This document shows, piece by piece, positions 1 through 12,400 of a DNA stretch of 64,000 bases. Made by a program: the position numbers and the translations under genes. The stretch is from Beaufortia kweichowensis (Eukaryota > Chordata > Actinopteri > Cypriniformes > Gastromyzontidae): positions 3,485,501 through 3,549,500 of the forward strand of contig CM032798.1 of assembly GCA_019155185.1 (NCBI GenBank), read 5' to 3'. How positions within the stretch are numbered: the stretch's first letter is position 1; every line of letters begins with the position of its first letter. Below the pieces are notes generated by a model, which made no database searches, was not told where the DNA came from, and saw only the letters and a program-made list of their open reading frames with translations.

Positions 1-1611
1 AGACAGCACACTAGGTTTTAAGACACAGCCACTCTTAGGTGCGCAGTGGTTGGCTGGAGGAGAAACGTACTAACAGTAGCAAAGTGTCCCATCTGCTTTC
101 AATCTTACCCTAACAAGAAACTCCTGTTACTTAATCTATCGAGCTCTAAAGCTGTTCGTCAATCCAGTGCCAAAGAACTCACTCTCCACATTTTCCTCCC
201 TCTCTAATAAACTTATCTTCCCTCTCGCTCGCTCACAGTGGGATTTTCTTTGCTCTGCCTGTGCCCCATGTCAAGCTGAGAGAAATGTTTACACTGTGAG
301 GTTTTACCACATGGAGACCCTCTGGGTTATACTGATCCGCCGCATTTAAACAGGTTTCTAAAGATACACACATCAGTCTGGAAACCTTTTACTGCCTCTC
401 ACCTTTTACTGCCGTCTTTCTCTGGTACTTATGAGGGCTGTATCTCTTGTTTTAGTTTCCTCATAGGAGCAGCTGTTCTTACTTCTATCTTAATCACACT
501 CCAAGCTCTATGTATTGCCTTCTGTGTGCTGTTACTGTTGTCCTTTTCCCGCTGTTACGCCTTCACCTTTCACCGTTCATCTCCACAATGTTGTTTAATT
601 GGTTATGTTTGAAGCTCAGAGGGTGATTCTTACACAAAGTTTAAGCAAATATTTTTTTTTTTGCATTGTGTTGTTATTTTCATAACAGTTAAGACACATG
701 CCCCTTACTATTATCATTACCATAATGCTAAAAATGCTTTTAAAAAATCACATTCTCATTATTGTAAGGCAAAGAATGATAAAATACTTATTTTATTGCA
801 CCATTTATACAACATGATAGCACTTGTTGTAATGTCTATAATTTTTGCTTTTTTAAGAAAAATTATATTACAGTAAAAAGAAAATGACTGTACTACAGTT
901 GCCATGATCTGCTAAAAAGAAACAACATTGTGGATGGTATAAATTTAACAGTAAAAAATCTGAATGCATTATAGGAATGACATTTGAGGTCACTATGCTA
1001 GGAATTTTAGTAGTCCTTAAAATAACCTTCATTGTCTTCATGCAAAATTTCTTTTTAAATTGTGACATGGACATTTTACTAACCCCAAAAGAAGAATAAT
1101 TGACATTTCCAGACTCCTCTCGCTTACCTGTTTCTCCATCTCCTTCTTCTCTGTCCTGCATGTCTCGATTGTGCCTCAATCACTTCCTTACCGAATCTTC
1201 CATACAGTATCTTCTCAGCTCGCTTGGCCTAGTTTTGTTTTATATTTCCTTTTCATTGGGTGACTGTGTATCTGCCAGAAGTCTTTTGTAAGAGGACCTC
1301 CATCCCTACATCCAATAACTGTGTTATCAGCCTCATAGCAGTATTTGTAAATCTATATGCATGTTTGTTTTTAAAGATAGTTACCTGTGCACAGGTGCTC
1401 GATTCACACGCCTCCCTTTACGTGGCAAACAGTTACGATATGAGTGAACCTAGAGTGGGGCGTAAAGTCCAAATCAAATTGAATGTGGTTTGAAGACACA
1501 GACAGCAAATATCTATCTGGCTTTTAAGTTATAAACATAAATAATTAGAGAAGATTTTATTCATGAGTGCTTAACTTGGTGGTCACATGTCAAAGCTTTC
1601 TTACTTTTTAA

Positions 1612-1700
1612 TAGTTTAAAGAACCTTTTTCCACTTCAAAGAACATTTAGTGAAACAAAAAGGTTCTCTGGATGTTAAAGGTTCTATATAAATCCGTACA
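1612..1700. repeat. Fragment of the AAGAACC / GGTTCT small DNA element family
   Basis: Shares the order AAGAACCTTTTT, AAACAAAAAGGTTCT, GGATGTTAAAGGTTCT and TATAAA with the more complete element at 8778-9001. The terminal inverted repeats are missing. Confidence 0.55.
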
Positions 1701-2029
1701 ACCAAAAAACATTTTAAGACTGCATATTTTACAGTATTCTTATTCTTATTATTTCTGGATTTCTGTAACGTGGGGGGTCTTGTGGTAATTAAATAAAGTC
1801 GCCTTATAACAGGCTGCAAAGCTGGCTAGGGCCCCTAACCCAAAGGATTTAACTCTGATGTCCTCACACAGTTTGTGACATGAAATATACCAACCTGATC
1901 CACTGCAAAACATAACACATTTATAAAAAGGGTGATTTAGTATGAATACTATAAAAAAGTAAGATTGGAGCCCCTCCCCAATCCTAAAATCACTGGGGTG
2001 AAAGCAGATCATACTAAAATGTATAAATG

Positions 2030-2065
2030 AGATACGAATTTATACGAATTAGCTACCTTGTAAAA
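2030..2065. repeat. Fragment of a TACGAATTAGCTA cyprinid-type repeat
   Basis: Contains ATACGAATTAGCTAC followed by TTGTAAAA. The same words occur in the larger copy at 13690-13815, and this family is common in carp-like fish. Confidence 0.45.
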
Positions 2066-3410
2066 AAGGTTACAAACAGGCATGAGATTGTGTTGAATGT
2101 ACATATGAATTTTGCAGCTTATTTATAAGTTCATTGTTAATTCAGACTTGTGGATGAAGTTTTCTCTACTGAAGTTGACTACTTGTATGTGTGCTACACA
2201 TGGTTGTACAGTTAAAGGTAATTTTGACCCTCATCTTAAACTAATAGTACCACATTCTCTGGGAGCATTGAATAACCAATTCAGTCTTCTTGAATGATTG
2301 GCCGCCTGCCTACATGATGTGCATATGAATAAGTGTGTGTGTCCATACAGCGCTGAAATAATCAAAGCTGAGTTAAGGGCCGGCATGGCTCGTGTGTACG
2401 CTCATAGCTCAATGTACACACAGCACAGAGAAGCTCATTGTATTAATGTGACACAGGGTACTGTAGTCTCGAGCTTGCCTGAAACCACATTTTGACCTTA
2501 GAGAAAATGATCACGAGTCATGGAAGACTGTTGGTTCATAGACTAAATGGAGACACAAATTATTTAATAGTTATCTTTCGAACACTTAAATGCTGGGTAT
2601 ATTTTGCTTTCTCTGTCTTCTTTATATTGTAAAAGAACAGTTTTTACAATAAAATATAAACCTAAAATCAGTTTCATCTGAAAAAAATAATCTCCATATT
2701 TTACCCTGATTCACAATGATAAGCTCATAATAATTTATAATTTATTTATAGTTTGGGCTTTTTAGTAAATTTTTTGTGGAAATATCAGTTTGATGTCAAA
2801 TGTCATTCAATTTTATGTTTTAAACAAAGATGGTGATCGAGAGGCAAAAGTTTGCAGCTTTAACTCATCTATCTCATGTTGTTCCACATCCAATTTTCTA
2901 TTTTTTTCCTTTATATAAAAACTATAAAAACACAATTAATGCTTGATGCATGCTAAACTTGTCTGTTCGTTTGTGCTTTGTGGAAAATGGAACGTCATTT
3001 GAGTTTTAAATCTCATTTTGATAGGAAATCAGCTCAGCATTAATCTGTCTAGTGTTTATCCATTAGTCTCAAAGACAGGAATTTGTGCCAAACCATGTCA
3101 CCCACCCAACTCTCTCCCAGTGCCTCTGATAATGAGACGTCTTATCAGTCCCTCTTTGTGAAAGTCAGTTTACAGCACCAACATCCCAGACGCTGTTATT
3201 TTCCAGCAATAACTTTTCACAGTCGTTTGAACTGGAAGCCAGTGGTGATGTGATTGGATCAGAGCTCTGTTAACGGTAATGGCCTCTGTTTAAAAAGTCT
3301 CCTGTGAAACATCTGTTTGCTGATGATGTTCTGCGGCAAGTTCCGACTGGAATGTATAGATGCCTTTTTACCACAGAGTTCCCTTCATCTGGAATTTCTC
3401 TCTCCACTCA

Positions 3411-3459
3411 CAGGCAGCGGGATCATTTGCGGTGAGTTCGGGCCTATTGTCGACGAAAC
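3411..3459 (+). promoter_or_regulatory. Matrilin 5' UTR with possible leader-intron acceptor
   Basis: A pyrimidine-rich stretch ending in CAG at 3411-3413 sits 46 bases before the ATG. It could be a 3' splice site joining an unseen upstream leader exon, or simply untranslated sequence. No convincing TATA box was found upstream. Confidence 0.3.
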
Positions 3460-6400
3460 ATGACACGAGCGTTGGTGTATGTTGGAGTGCTATTAGCCAT
3501 AATGGCTGCTGTGGACGCCAGGCCTAAATCAGGTTGGTTATATCGCCCTTGTTACATTAATAAATTAATTTGAGTAGAAACAGTAGTAGACACTACCTCA
3601 GAGTCTGGCTGATTACAGTCACAACAATAGCATCATTATTAGGAAACCAGAGAAACAGCTTTTACAATTTGCTAGATCAGTGACGATTTGCTAGATATTA
3701 AAATGAAAGATCAGAAATGTAATTGTCATACTAATTTTGGTATTTCCTCAAAGCCGGACCAAAATGTAAATCCGGCCCAGTAGATCTCGTGTTCATCATT
3801 GACGGCTCTCGCAGCGTCCGTCCCCACGAGTTCGAGACGATGCGCAAGTTCATGATAGACATCATCAATGAGCTTGACGTCGGCCTGGATGCCACAAGAG
3901 TCGGTGTGGTCCAGTACTCCAGCCAAGTCCAGAATGTCTTTTCCCTCAAAAGCTTCAGCAAGACAGCGCAGATGGTCAAAGCCATCAACGAGATCATTCC
4001 GTTGGCCCAGGGCACCATGACCGGTCTGGCCATTCGTTACACCATGAACGTCGCTTTCTCCGCCGAGGAAGGTGCCCGTCCCAACGTTCCCCACGTAGCT
4101 GTCATCGTAACGGACGGTCGCCCTCAGGACCGCGTGGCCGAGGTGGCGGCCGCCGCGAGAGAATCCGGGATCGAGATCTATGCCATCGGTGTGGCCCGGG
4201 CGGATATGACATCACTCCGAGCCATGGCCTCTCCACCTTTTGAGGATCACGTGTTTCTCGTGGAGAGCTTTGACCTGATTCATCAGTTTGGGTTGCAGTT
4301 CCAAGACAAGCTTTGTGGTAAAGTGTTTCTCCAGATGATATTTGCTCTTGAGAGGGTTTAGATGTTTGTGTTGAACTTCCTCTCAATCTTTTCCTCAGTT
4401 GTAAAAAATATCCCGTTACGCCAAAGACTTGCGCAATAACATCTGAAAGTCTTTGCATTGAATAACAAAATATCAAACTTAGTGTCAGCTGCAATTAAAT
4501 CAACAAGTTTACAAAATTATATCTTGTAGCTTGTCTTACAATATTAACATGTATTTTGAACCCGCAGCGATGGACTTGTGTCTTGAGTCGGACCACGGCT
4601 GTGAACACATCTGTGAAAGCTCTCCCGGCTCATACCAGTGTCTGTGTCTGCCTGGATACACGTTGAACGTGGACGGCAAGACCTGCACACGTGTGTATCT
4701 TTACAACAAACGTATTACAGAACATAGTTAGCATTCCAGCAGTGTTTACCAGGTGTGTGTTTGTGTCCCGCAGCCATCGATCTGTGTGCAGAACAGAAAG
4801 ATGACTGCCAGCAGATCTGCATTGCTTCACCAGGATCCTTCACATGCGACTGCAACACGGGATACACGCTGAATGACGACAAAAAAACTTGCACAAGTGG
4901 GTGATGCATACATTTGATTGTACTGTTTGTGTTTATAGTCTGATAGTATGTGTACTTAACTGTCTACTGCTGTTTTAGTGATTAACTACTGCTCACCTAA
5001 AAGCTTCACTGTCTGTTTTAGTGATTAACTACTGCTCATTTGGAAATGACAGCTGTGAGCATCAATGTGTCAGTGTCCTCAACGGGTTTAACTGCCAATG
5101 TAAGGAAGGATACTCGCTCAACGATGACCTCAAGACTTGCACGAGTAAGTGAGGACAACTGTCCCACATCAGACTGAAATGTTGTAACATACATTGATAC
5201 ATACAAAACAAACTAAGACTTGACACACAGAGGTGTCTTTCTTCTGCTTAAATATATAGGGGGTTTTAAGAGCACAGGATATAAAACTACTGCACTTTGA
5301 AGTATGTGTATTGTGCACCATATGCACCCAGATGTTTTGGCCTTCAAAATGCCTTTTTTTCAACCTTAAACTTGTAAATAAGGTTTGAAATGGCACTCGA
5401 GTCTGACATCCGACCTCTGAACTCCAGGCAGATCGATCTACCCCTGCCAGTCAAAGAAAAGCTTTCTGTAAGATTAGCGAGGAGCTACCAAACCTAACAT
5501 ATTTTCTGTAAATATATTTTTACAGCACTAAATTATATGAAACAATATAATATTTTGGTCATTGTAGTGTTAAGAGTGTACAGTAAAAAAAAGTTCTATA
5601 ATATAGTGTGATTTGTGATTTACTGGGACGCATAAAGGTCGGAAGTGGGATGTTTTTTAATATTTGATATTTACACCTCCAACTTGAATGTGGCATTGCA
5701 CAATATTGGAAATAAAAATGAAATATTTATTAACAATATCTAATAGTATCCAACAATATCTAATATCCAATATTTAAATCATGTCTTTTTAAGCAAATAC
5801 TCCAGTTTAAACATTTTTTCTTTACATACTACATTCTGTTTTATATGCTAGCAATGAAAATTCAACACAAATTCAACTGGTCTTGATGTCAGGTTTTTGT
5901 GTATAAATGTATTTTATATTATGAGTTTTCTGAGCAATTTTTAAGAAAGCTGTCTACCCCTTTTCAAGTAGACATTACTTGTTCTTGTATTACCAAGATG
6001 CCTGGAGGTGTTGCAAAGTTTGAAGACTTTCCTTAAAGGGACTTTAATGTTCTTTCTCTCATTCAGTGATCGACTACTGTTCATTTGGGAACGACAGCTG
6101 CGAACACGAGTGTGTCAGCGTGCTTCAAAGCTTCTACTGTCGCTGTCGTGATGGATACACACTCAATGAGGATGAAACAACATGCTCAAGTTAGTGAGGA
6201 TCACAGATACACACACATTCACATGTGGAGGACTCACACGTATCCAATAGTTAATTGAGCTCAATGTTCCCAATGTGACATAGTCTCTAAAGAGAAAGAG
6301 AAAGTGTACGGGTTGTCATTGCAGCTTGTGTATCCAATTCCTGCTGTGACCAGATGGTTTTTCAATTACACCATGACAAATACACAACCACTCATCTGGA

Positions 6401-9400
6401 AAAAGAATAAAAACATGTCTACATGTGAATCTGCAATTAAGTGAGGTCTTTTAGATAGTTAAAGTGTATCCAAACAATTCATTGTCATTGGCTCAAGACA
6501 CGTTTGCAGTGCTCTGAAACAAGACAAGCACAGCTTGGATTCTACTTTGATATGGTTTATTTGTTTCGCTTGCTTCGCCAAAATCATCTCTATCTTTGCC
6601 TTGCCTGTTTTAGTGATCGATTACTGTTCATTTGGGAATGACAGCTGTGAGCATCAGTGTGTCAGTGTGCTCAATGGTTTTCACTGCCAGTGTAATGAAG
6701 GATACTCGCTCAACGATGACAAGAAGACCTGCACAAGTTAGTGAAGATCCAAAATCATCAAGAGATCCCTTTGATTTCTTTTCAGTTTTTCTCAATTGTT
6801 GACCATCAGTTTTTGACAACAGATATGGATTCTAAAGCTCTTGTATCATCAACCTTCTGGTTGATTTTATAAATACAATTTCAAGACATCGTTATTCAGT
6901 CCTGTCTTCACTCTGCCCTTGTGATCAAGGTTTGCTTCTTGGCGGAAACATTAAGTAAAAAACCCTGATACAACCTTTGGTTTCTGACATACCATCTTGT
7001 TAAATTTGCATATTATTTTATTTCTCGCATATTCATGGTAGACAATTGAGAAAAACTCCTTTTCAATTCAGTCTTTTTGCACAACATGTCATATATTCAA
7101 CCTGTAATACATCTAATCTATATTTAGTGATCGATTACTGTTCATTTGGGAATGACAGCTGTGAGCATCAGTGTGTCAGTGTGCTCAATGGCTTTCACTG
7201 CCAATGTCATGATGGATACACGCTCAACGATGACAAGAAGACCTGCACAAGTTAGTGAAGATCCAAAATAATTTTAAAATCCATTTTATTGAAACACAAT
7301 ACACATTATTTGAACTGTGGAAGTACTAATGTCCTAAATCCCATCATTGAGCAGTTGCATTTGAAGCTTTTAAGTGAGTAATATACTTGTTTGCAAATTC
7401 TCCAGTTGTTTATTGTCAGGTGATAAAAACAAAATAGTGTTCAGCATTTAGTTAAAGACTTTAGTTAGTTATGCTGTATGTTTCTCATCAAATCAGAAGG
7501 TTCTGATAAGAACATCTGATGGAGCAAAAATAATATTTAAGGTAGAAATTAAGATAATATTTAGATGATATTGAAAACAAAAAGAAATTATATTGACCAA
7601 ATTTATTTATGTATTTTGCACTTCTAATATATATCCAATCTATATTTAGTGATCGATTACTGTTCATTTGGGAATGACAGCTGTGAGCATCAGTGTGTCA
7701 GTGTGCTCAATGGCTTTTACTGCCAGTGTAATGAAGGATACTCGCTCAATGATGACAAGAAGACCTGCACAAGTTAGTGAAGACCCAAATCATTCTGACA
7801 ATCAATTTGTGGATACATTTTCTCAATTGTTAACTAAAGCTGGTCAAAAATGTGAGCAAGAAATTAAAATGTCTTAAAACATGTTTCCAAATTGATCACC
7901 AACAACTTTGGATGCCAGAAGCATGTGATGGCCAAAAATTAAAAAACATTCAATTTTTTTTTTAAATAAACAAGATTTTTTTATATAAAGCAAATGTTTA
8001 CCCTGTTTGTCTTGTCCTCATATTCTAATACATCTAATCTATATTTAGTGATCGATTACTGTTCATTTGGGAATGACAGCTGTGAGCATCAGTGTGTCAG
8101 TGTGCTTAATGGTTTTCACTGCCGATGTAATGAAGGATACTCGCTCAATGATGACAAGAAGACCTGCACAAGTTAGTGAAGATCGCATAATTAAACGAAA
8201 CACAATGTTACGAAACCTTTTGCTATTTGCCAACTCTTGGCTGCTTGTTTTTCTTTGAGCTTTAAGCTTCTCTGCTTTTCTCTGCCTGTTTTAGTGATTG
8301 ATTACTGTTCATTTGGGAATGACAGCTGTGAGCATCAGTGTGTCAGTGTGCTCAATGGTTTTCACTGCCGATGTAATGAAGGATACACGCTCAACGATGA
8401 CAAGAAGACCTGCACAAGTTAGTGAGGCCAGATTATCAAAACACACACACACACACACTTACACTGATACAAACCGCTGATGTTGTCTTGGCTAGTGTTT
8501 TAGTTTCAAGAAACATCTAGATTGATGTTTTTCATGTGTTACAGTAAAAGTGAACAGAAACTGAGATTGATATATTGTCTCCTTTCAAATTTCATGGAAA
8601 ACAGGCTTTCAACAACATAAGTATGATTAAACAAAAAAAACACAGAAGTTTTAATATTGGGTGAAATGTGCCTTTAAGCTTGAGCCAGATTGTTTTTGAC
8701 ATTTTCCTACTTATTTTAACCACTTTTTCGCTTTTAGAAAATCATAGAACAGCAACTAATGGGTGCTTGTCTGGTCATACACTCTTAAAAACAAAGTTCT
8801 GTAAAGAGTTCTTTAAAGAACCATCCACAAAAAGGTTCTTAAAACATTCCCTTCTTACATTTTGATTTGTCTGAAGAACCTTTCTCGCTAAAGCAAACCT
8901 TTTCATGCAACAGAAAAGGTTTTGTGGATGTTAAAGGTGCTTTATAGAACCGTTCATCTCGAGAAAGAACATTATTGGGAACCTTTATTTTTAAGAGTGT
9001 ATCTTGGAACACAACTTGCACATTGCTTTCTGCTCTTTCTAAACTGTTTTTCCTGCTTTTCTCTGCCTGTTCCAGTGATCGATTACTGTTCATTTGGGAA
9101 TGACAGCTGTGAGCATCAGTGTGTCAGTGTGCTCAATGGTTTTCACTGCCGATGTAATGAAGGATACACGCTCAACGATGACAAGAAGACCTGCACAAGT
9201 TAGTGAAGGGCAAACAAGCCGTTTCAGATCTGTATATATCAGGACAAAGTTGATCATGCATGCTGATCAGATGAACTATCATCAGTAAAGCTAGTTAGAG
9301 CTGGTTAAAAGTCTTGACAGTTACTATATTCCAGACACCTGCTGGATCATCTTAAGCAGACGTGACCTGGTTTTGACCAGACATGACACTTTACTCATTA

Positions 9401-12400
9401 AACCACTATTGCATTTGTTTTTGTCTCTTAGTGATCGACTACTGCTCCTTTGGGAATCACAGTTGTGATCATAAGTGTGTTGGTGTGCTCAATGGCTTCT
9501 ACTGTGTCTGCAATAAAGGATACACTCTACAGGAGGATGGAAAGACCTGCCAGTGTATGTATGACGTCAGACAGGCATTATAATGCTTTTTGAGCTCTTA
9601 TAATAGTCACAATAATGTCTTTCAGCTAAATAGAGATTCAGTATTTATTTGTTACAACAAGAGCAGAAGATTAATTGAACCTCTTTTCCCGAGGAACAAA
9701 ACATTCACTTTTTAGTTTTTTGGCTTTTTCAACCTGGATTTATAACCATGATAATTCGCCTCACAAAAAAAACTTTATGCACCCAACTTCCCTCAGAACA
9801 TTATCTGTAAGGTACAAAAACACTTTTACACCCCCCTGCCTGATGAACTTCCCAGACATTGGTCTTGGAAAACTATAAAGTCCACAAAATATCAAGCGGC
9901 CCGTTTATCATGTTTTTACTTGACCTCCATACACATTTTAAAGGATCCAGACATCCTTTTACCAGATCTTCTTGGAACTCATCTTGCTATTTCAAGTTAG
10001 TTTAACCCAGCGGATATAAAGTTATCATACGTTCTTATAAACCACATTCTTATCTAATTAAATTAATGCTATATGAAATTATCTTTAATCTAAGAGTGTA
10101 TAATCATACCTGCTATACAACTGCTATATCGCTCTATATTCTCCTAGCTCATGGCTTTTGTTTCGTCTCCTGCAGCGGATAACTTGTGTAACACGGTTGA
10201 ACATGGTTGCGAGTACCAGTGTGTGAGCACTCCGGGATCATACCACTGCATCTGTCCCGAGGGTCATATGCTTCAGGACGACGGCAAGACCTGCGGAAGT
10301 ACTGCAGCTTCTCATTCATAACAACTTTTACTACAGCTGGGATTTCCCCACACAGTGTTATTTTATAAGAGGAAATGCCTAAATTCCTAAAGTATAACCA
10401 GAATTATTTACTTCATTATATGGGAATTATTTGTGTTTACAAGCTATGGTTAATGGTTAAAGTATGTAGTGTATGGAAATATGCTTCTTTTTTAATGTGC
10501 AAATACAATACTAAGTAAATGTTTCATGACTTTTACTGTAAACGCTGGCTCTGTAGGGCTCGTAAAACATGTTTGGAATAGTATACTACTATATTTGTGC
10601 ATTGTATAGTATGCATACTATGCACATAATGTGAATTTTCTCAATCCATGAAAATCCCCGACATCTTGCATACTTTAAAATTACACTAGCACACAAAAGC
10701 AAAAACATATCTAACAGTTCTCTTTTTTTTCTCCAAGCTTGCAGATCTTCCAATATCGACCTGGTCCTCCTCATCGACGGCTCTAAAAGTGTACGGCCGA
10801 ATAATTTCGAGCTCGTCAAGCAGTTTGTAAACCAGGTGGTGGATCAGCTGGACGTGTCTCTAAAAGGCACACGCGTAGGGCTCGTCCAGTATTCCAGTCG
10901 AGTATGCGTACAGAGTTTCCCCTCAGCATGTACCAGACGAAGGAAGAGATCAAGAAGGCCGTGATGAACGTGGAGTACATGGAGAAGGGAACCATGACAG
11001 GCTTGGCCCTCAAACACATGGTGGAAAACAGCTTCTCTGAGATGGAGGGAGCCCGTCCTGCCAACAAGAACATCCCACGGGTCGGTCTGGTTTTCACTGA
11101 TGGCCGCTCACAGGATGACATCACAGATTGGGCCAAGAAGGCAAAGGAAGCAGGTACATCCGAAAATAGAAGCAACACATTTTTACAAAAGTTTTTCTCT
11201 ATATCGCCATCTCTGTTTGAAACATAAAATTGCAGTTTATTTTACATACTTATTCTTACATTTTTCTGCAATTGTACCCAATCGCTCAACTTGTAAATCA
11301 GAGGATAAAGTAAGGACACAGTTTTGAATGCTTTGTGAATTTCATGTCTTTGTAACATTGTAACATTTTTTGTTAAAAATAAAGATCTTTGTTCTTATTG
11401 AAGAACAAAGATCTTTATTTTTAACAAAAAATGTTACAGATTGAATCTGAAAATAGTCTCTGGAGTCTATATAATAATTAGTAATTTTGAAAACAATAAA
11501 AGCAAAATCTATTTCATACATTAGAGAAACTGTTTAACCTTTAACTGCAAACTTTAATCGCAATAAACACCAGTATAACCCATAAACACTATTTGTAGCT
11601 TTTCTTAGAAGTACCTAGTATGTTATTTTGAACTTGAGCCTGATAAGATTTCAGTATGTGTGTTTTGTTTGTTCAGGAATCACCATGTATGCCGTTGGTG
11701 TGGGTAAAGCTGTAGAGGATGAACTGCGAGTGATTGCTTCAGACCCTGTGGAAAAACACTTCTTTTACACAGCCGACTTTACCGCTATTAGTCAAATCGC
11801 AGAGAATCTCAAACTTAACGTCTGTGCAGGTGAGTCTCACTTCTGGACTGAAGCTGTTTAAAGGGACAGGATCTTTTTAAATACATAACATTATCTGTTA
11901 GTTTAGCCAGGTTATGCCAACTAGACCAGAAATGACCAGATTTTTTCAGTAGAGTGGTTTGAGACAATGTAGTTACTGCTCTATCTAGCTGTGAGCTGTT
12001 CTATAGCGCCCTCTAGAGCCATAAAAAGGCATCAACACAGCATCCACCTGTGAATGGCCAAAAGTGATGTCTGGTGTGCATATTTGCATTATTGACAATA
12101 ACCGTTATATCAAAAAACACAAAGTAATTAATCGTAATAATACAGCACACATTATTATTTTATTACAGAAACAATGGATACAAACTTTCTCTCACTGCCA
12201 CTCTATGCCCATATTTTCAGTGTTATTCACTGGCCAAAAAGAGATAACACTAAATAAAGATTGATAAAACAAAATTAAAGATGTATTTGACTGATAGCAT
12301 TATCGATTTATTTATTAATTTAGTACATGCATTTTGTTTTAAATCAATTTATTTAATATTTATTGAATTAAGATATCAAATAATATGATTAATGTCAATT

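Larger units (their letters stand above)
1..3410. other. Upstream intergenic DNA, no gene recognised
   Basis: Only short open frames without recognisable protein character occur here. Two repeat scraps are seen. One at about 1612-1700 contains AAGAACCTTT and AAAGGTTCT blocks like those of the element at 8778. One at about 2030-2065 carries TACGAATTAGCTA. Matrilin promoter elements presumably lie in the last kilobase but were not resolved. Confidence 0.6.

Noticed and set aside
1..3400. Several short frames of 60-100 codons
   Set aside because: No signal peptide, domain or splice support; length expected by chance in AT-rich DNA.
3726..4094. Minus-strand frames opposite vWA domain 1
   Set aside because: Shadow frames of a GC-rich conserved exon; no domain of their own.
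10816..11178. Minus-strand frame opposite vWA domain 2
   Set aside because: Shadow of the plus-strand exon.
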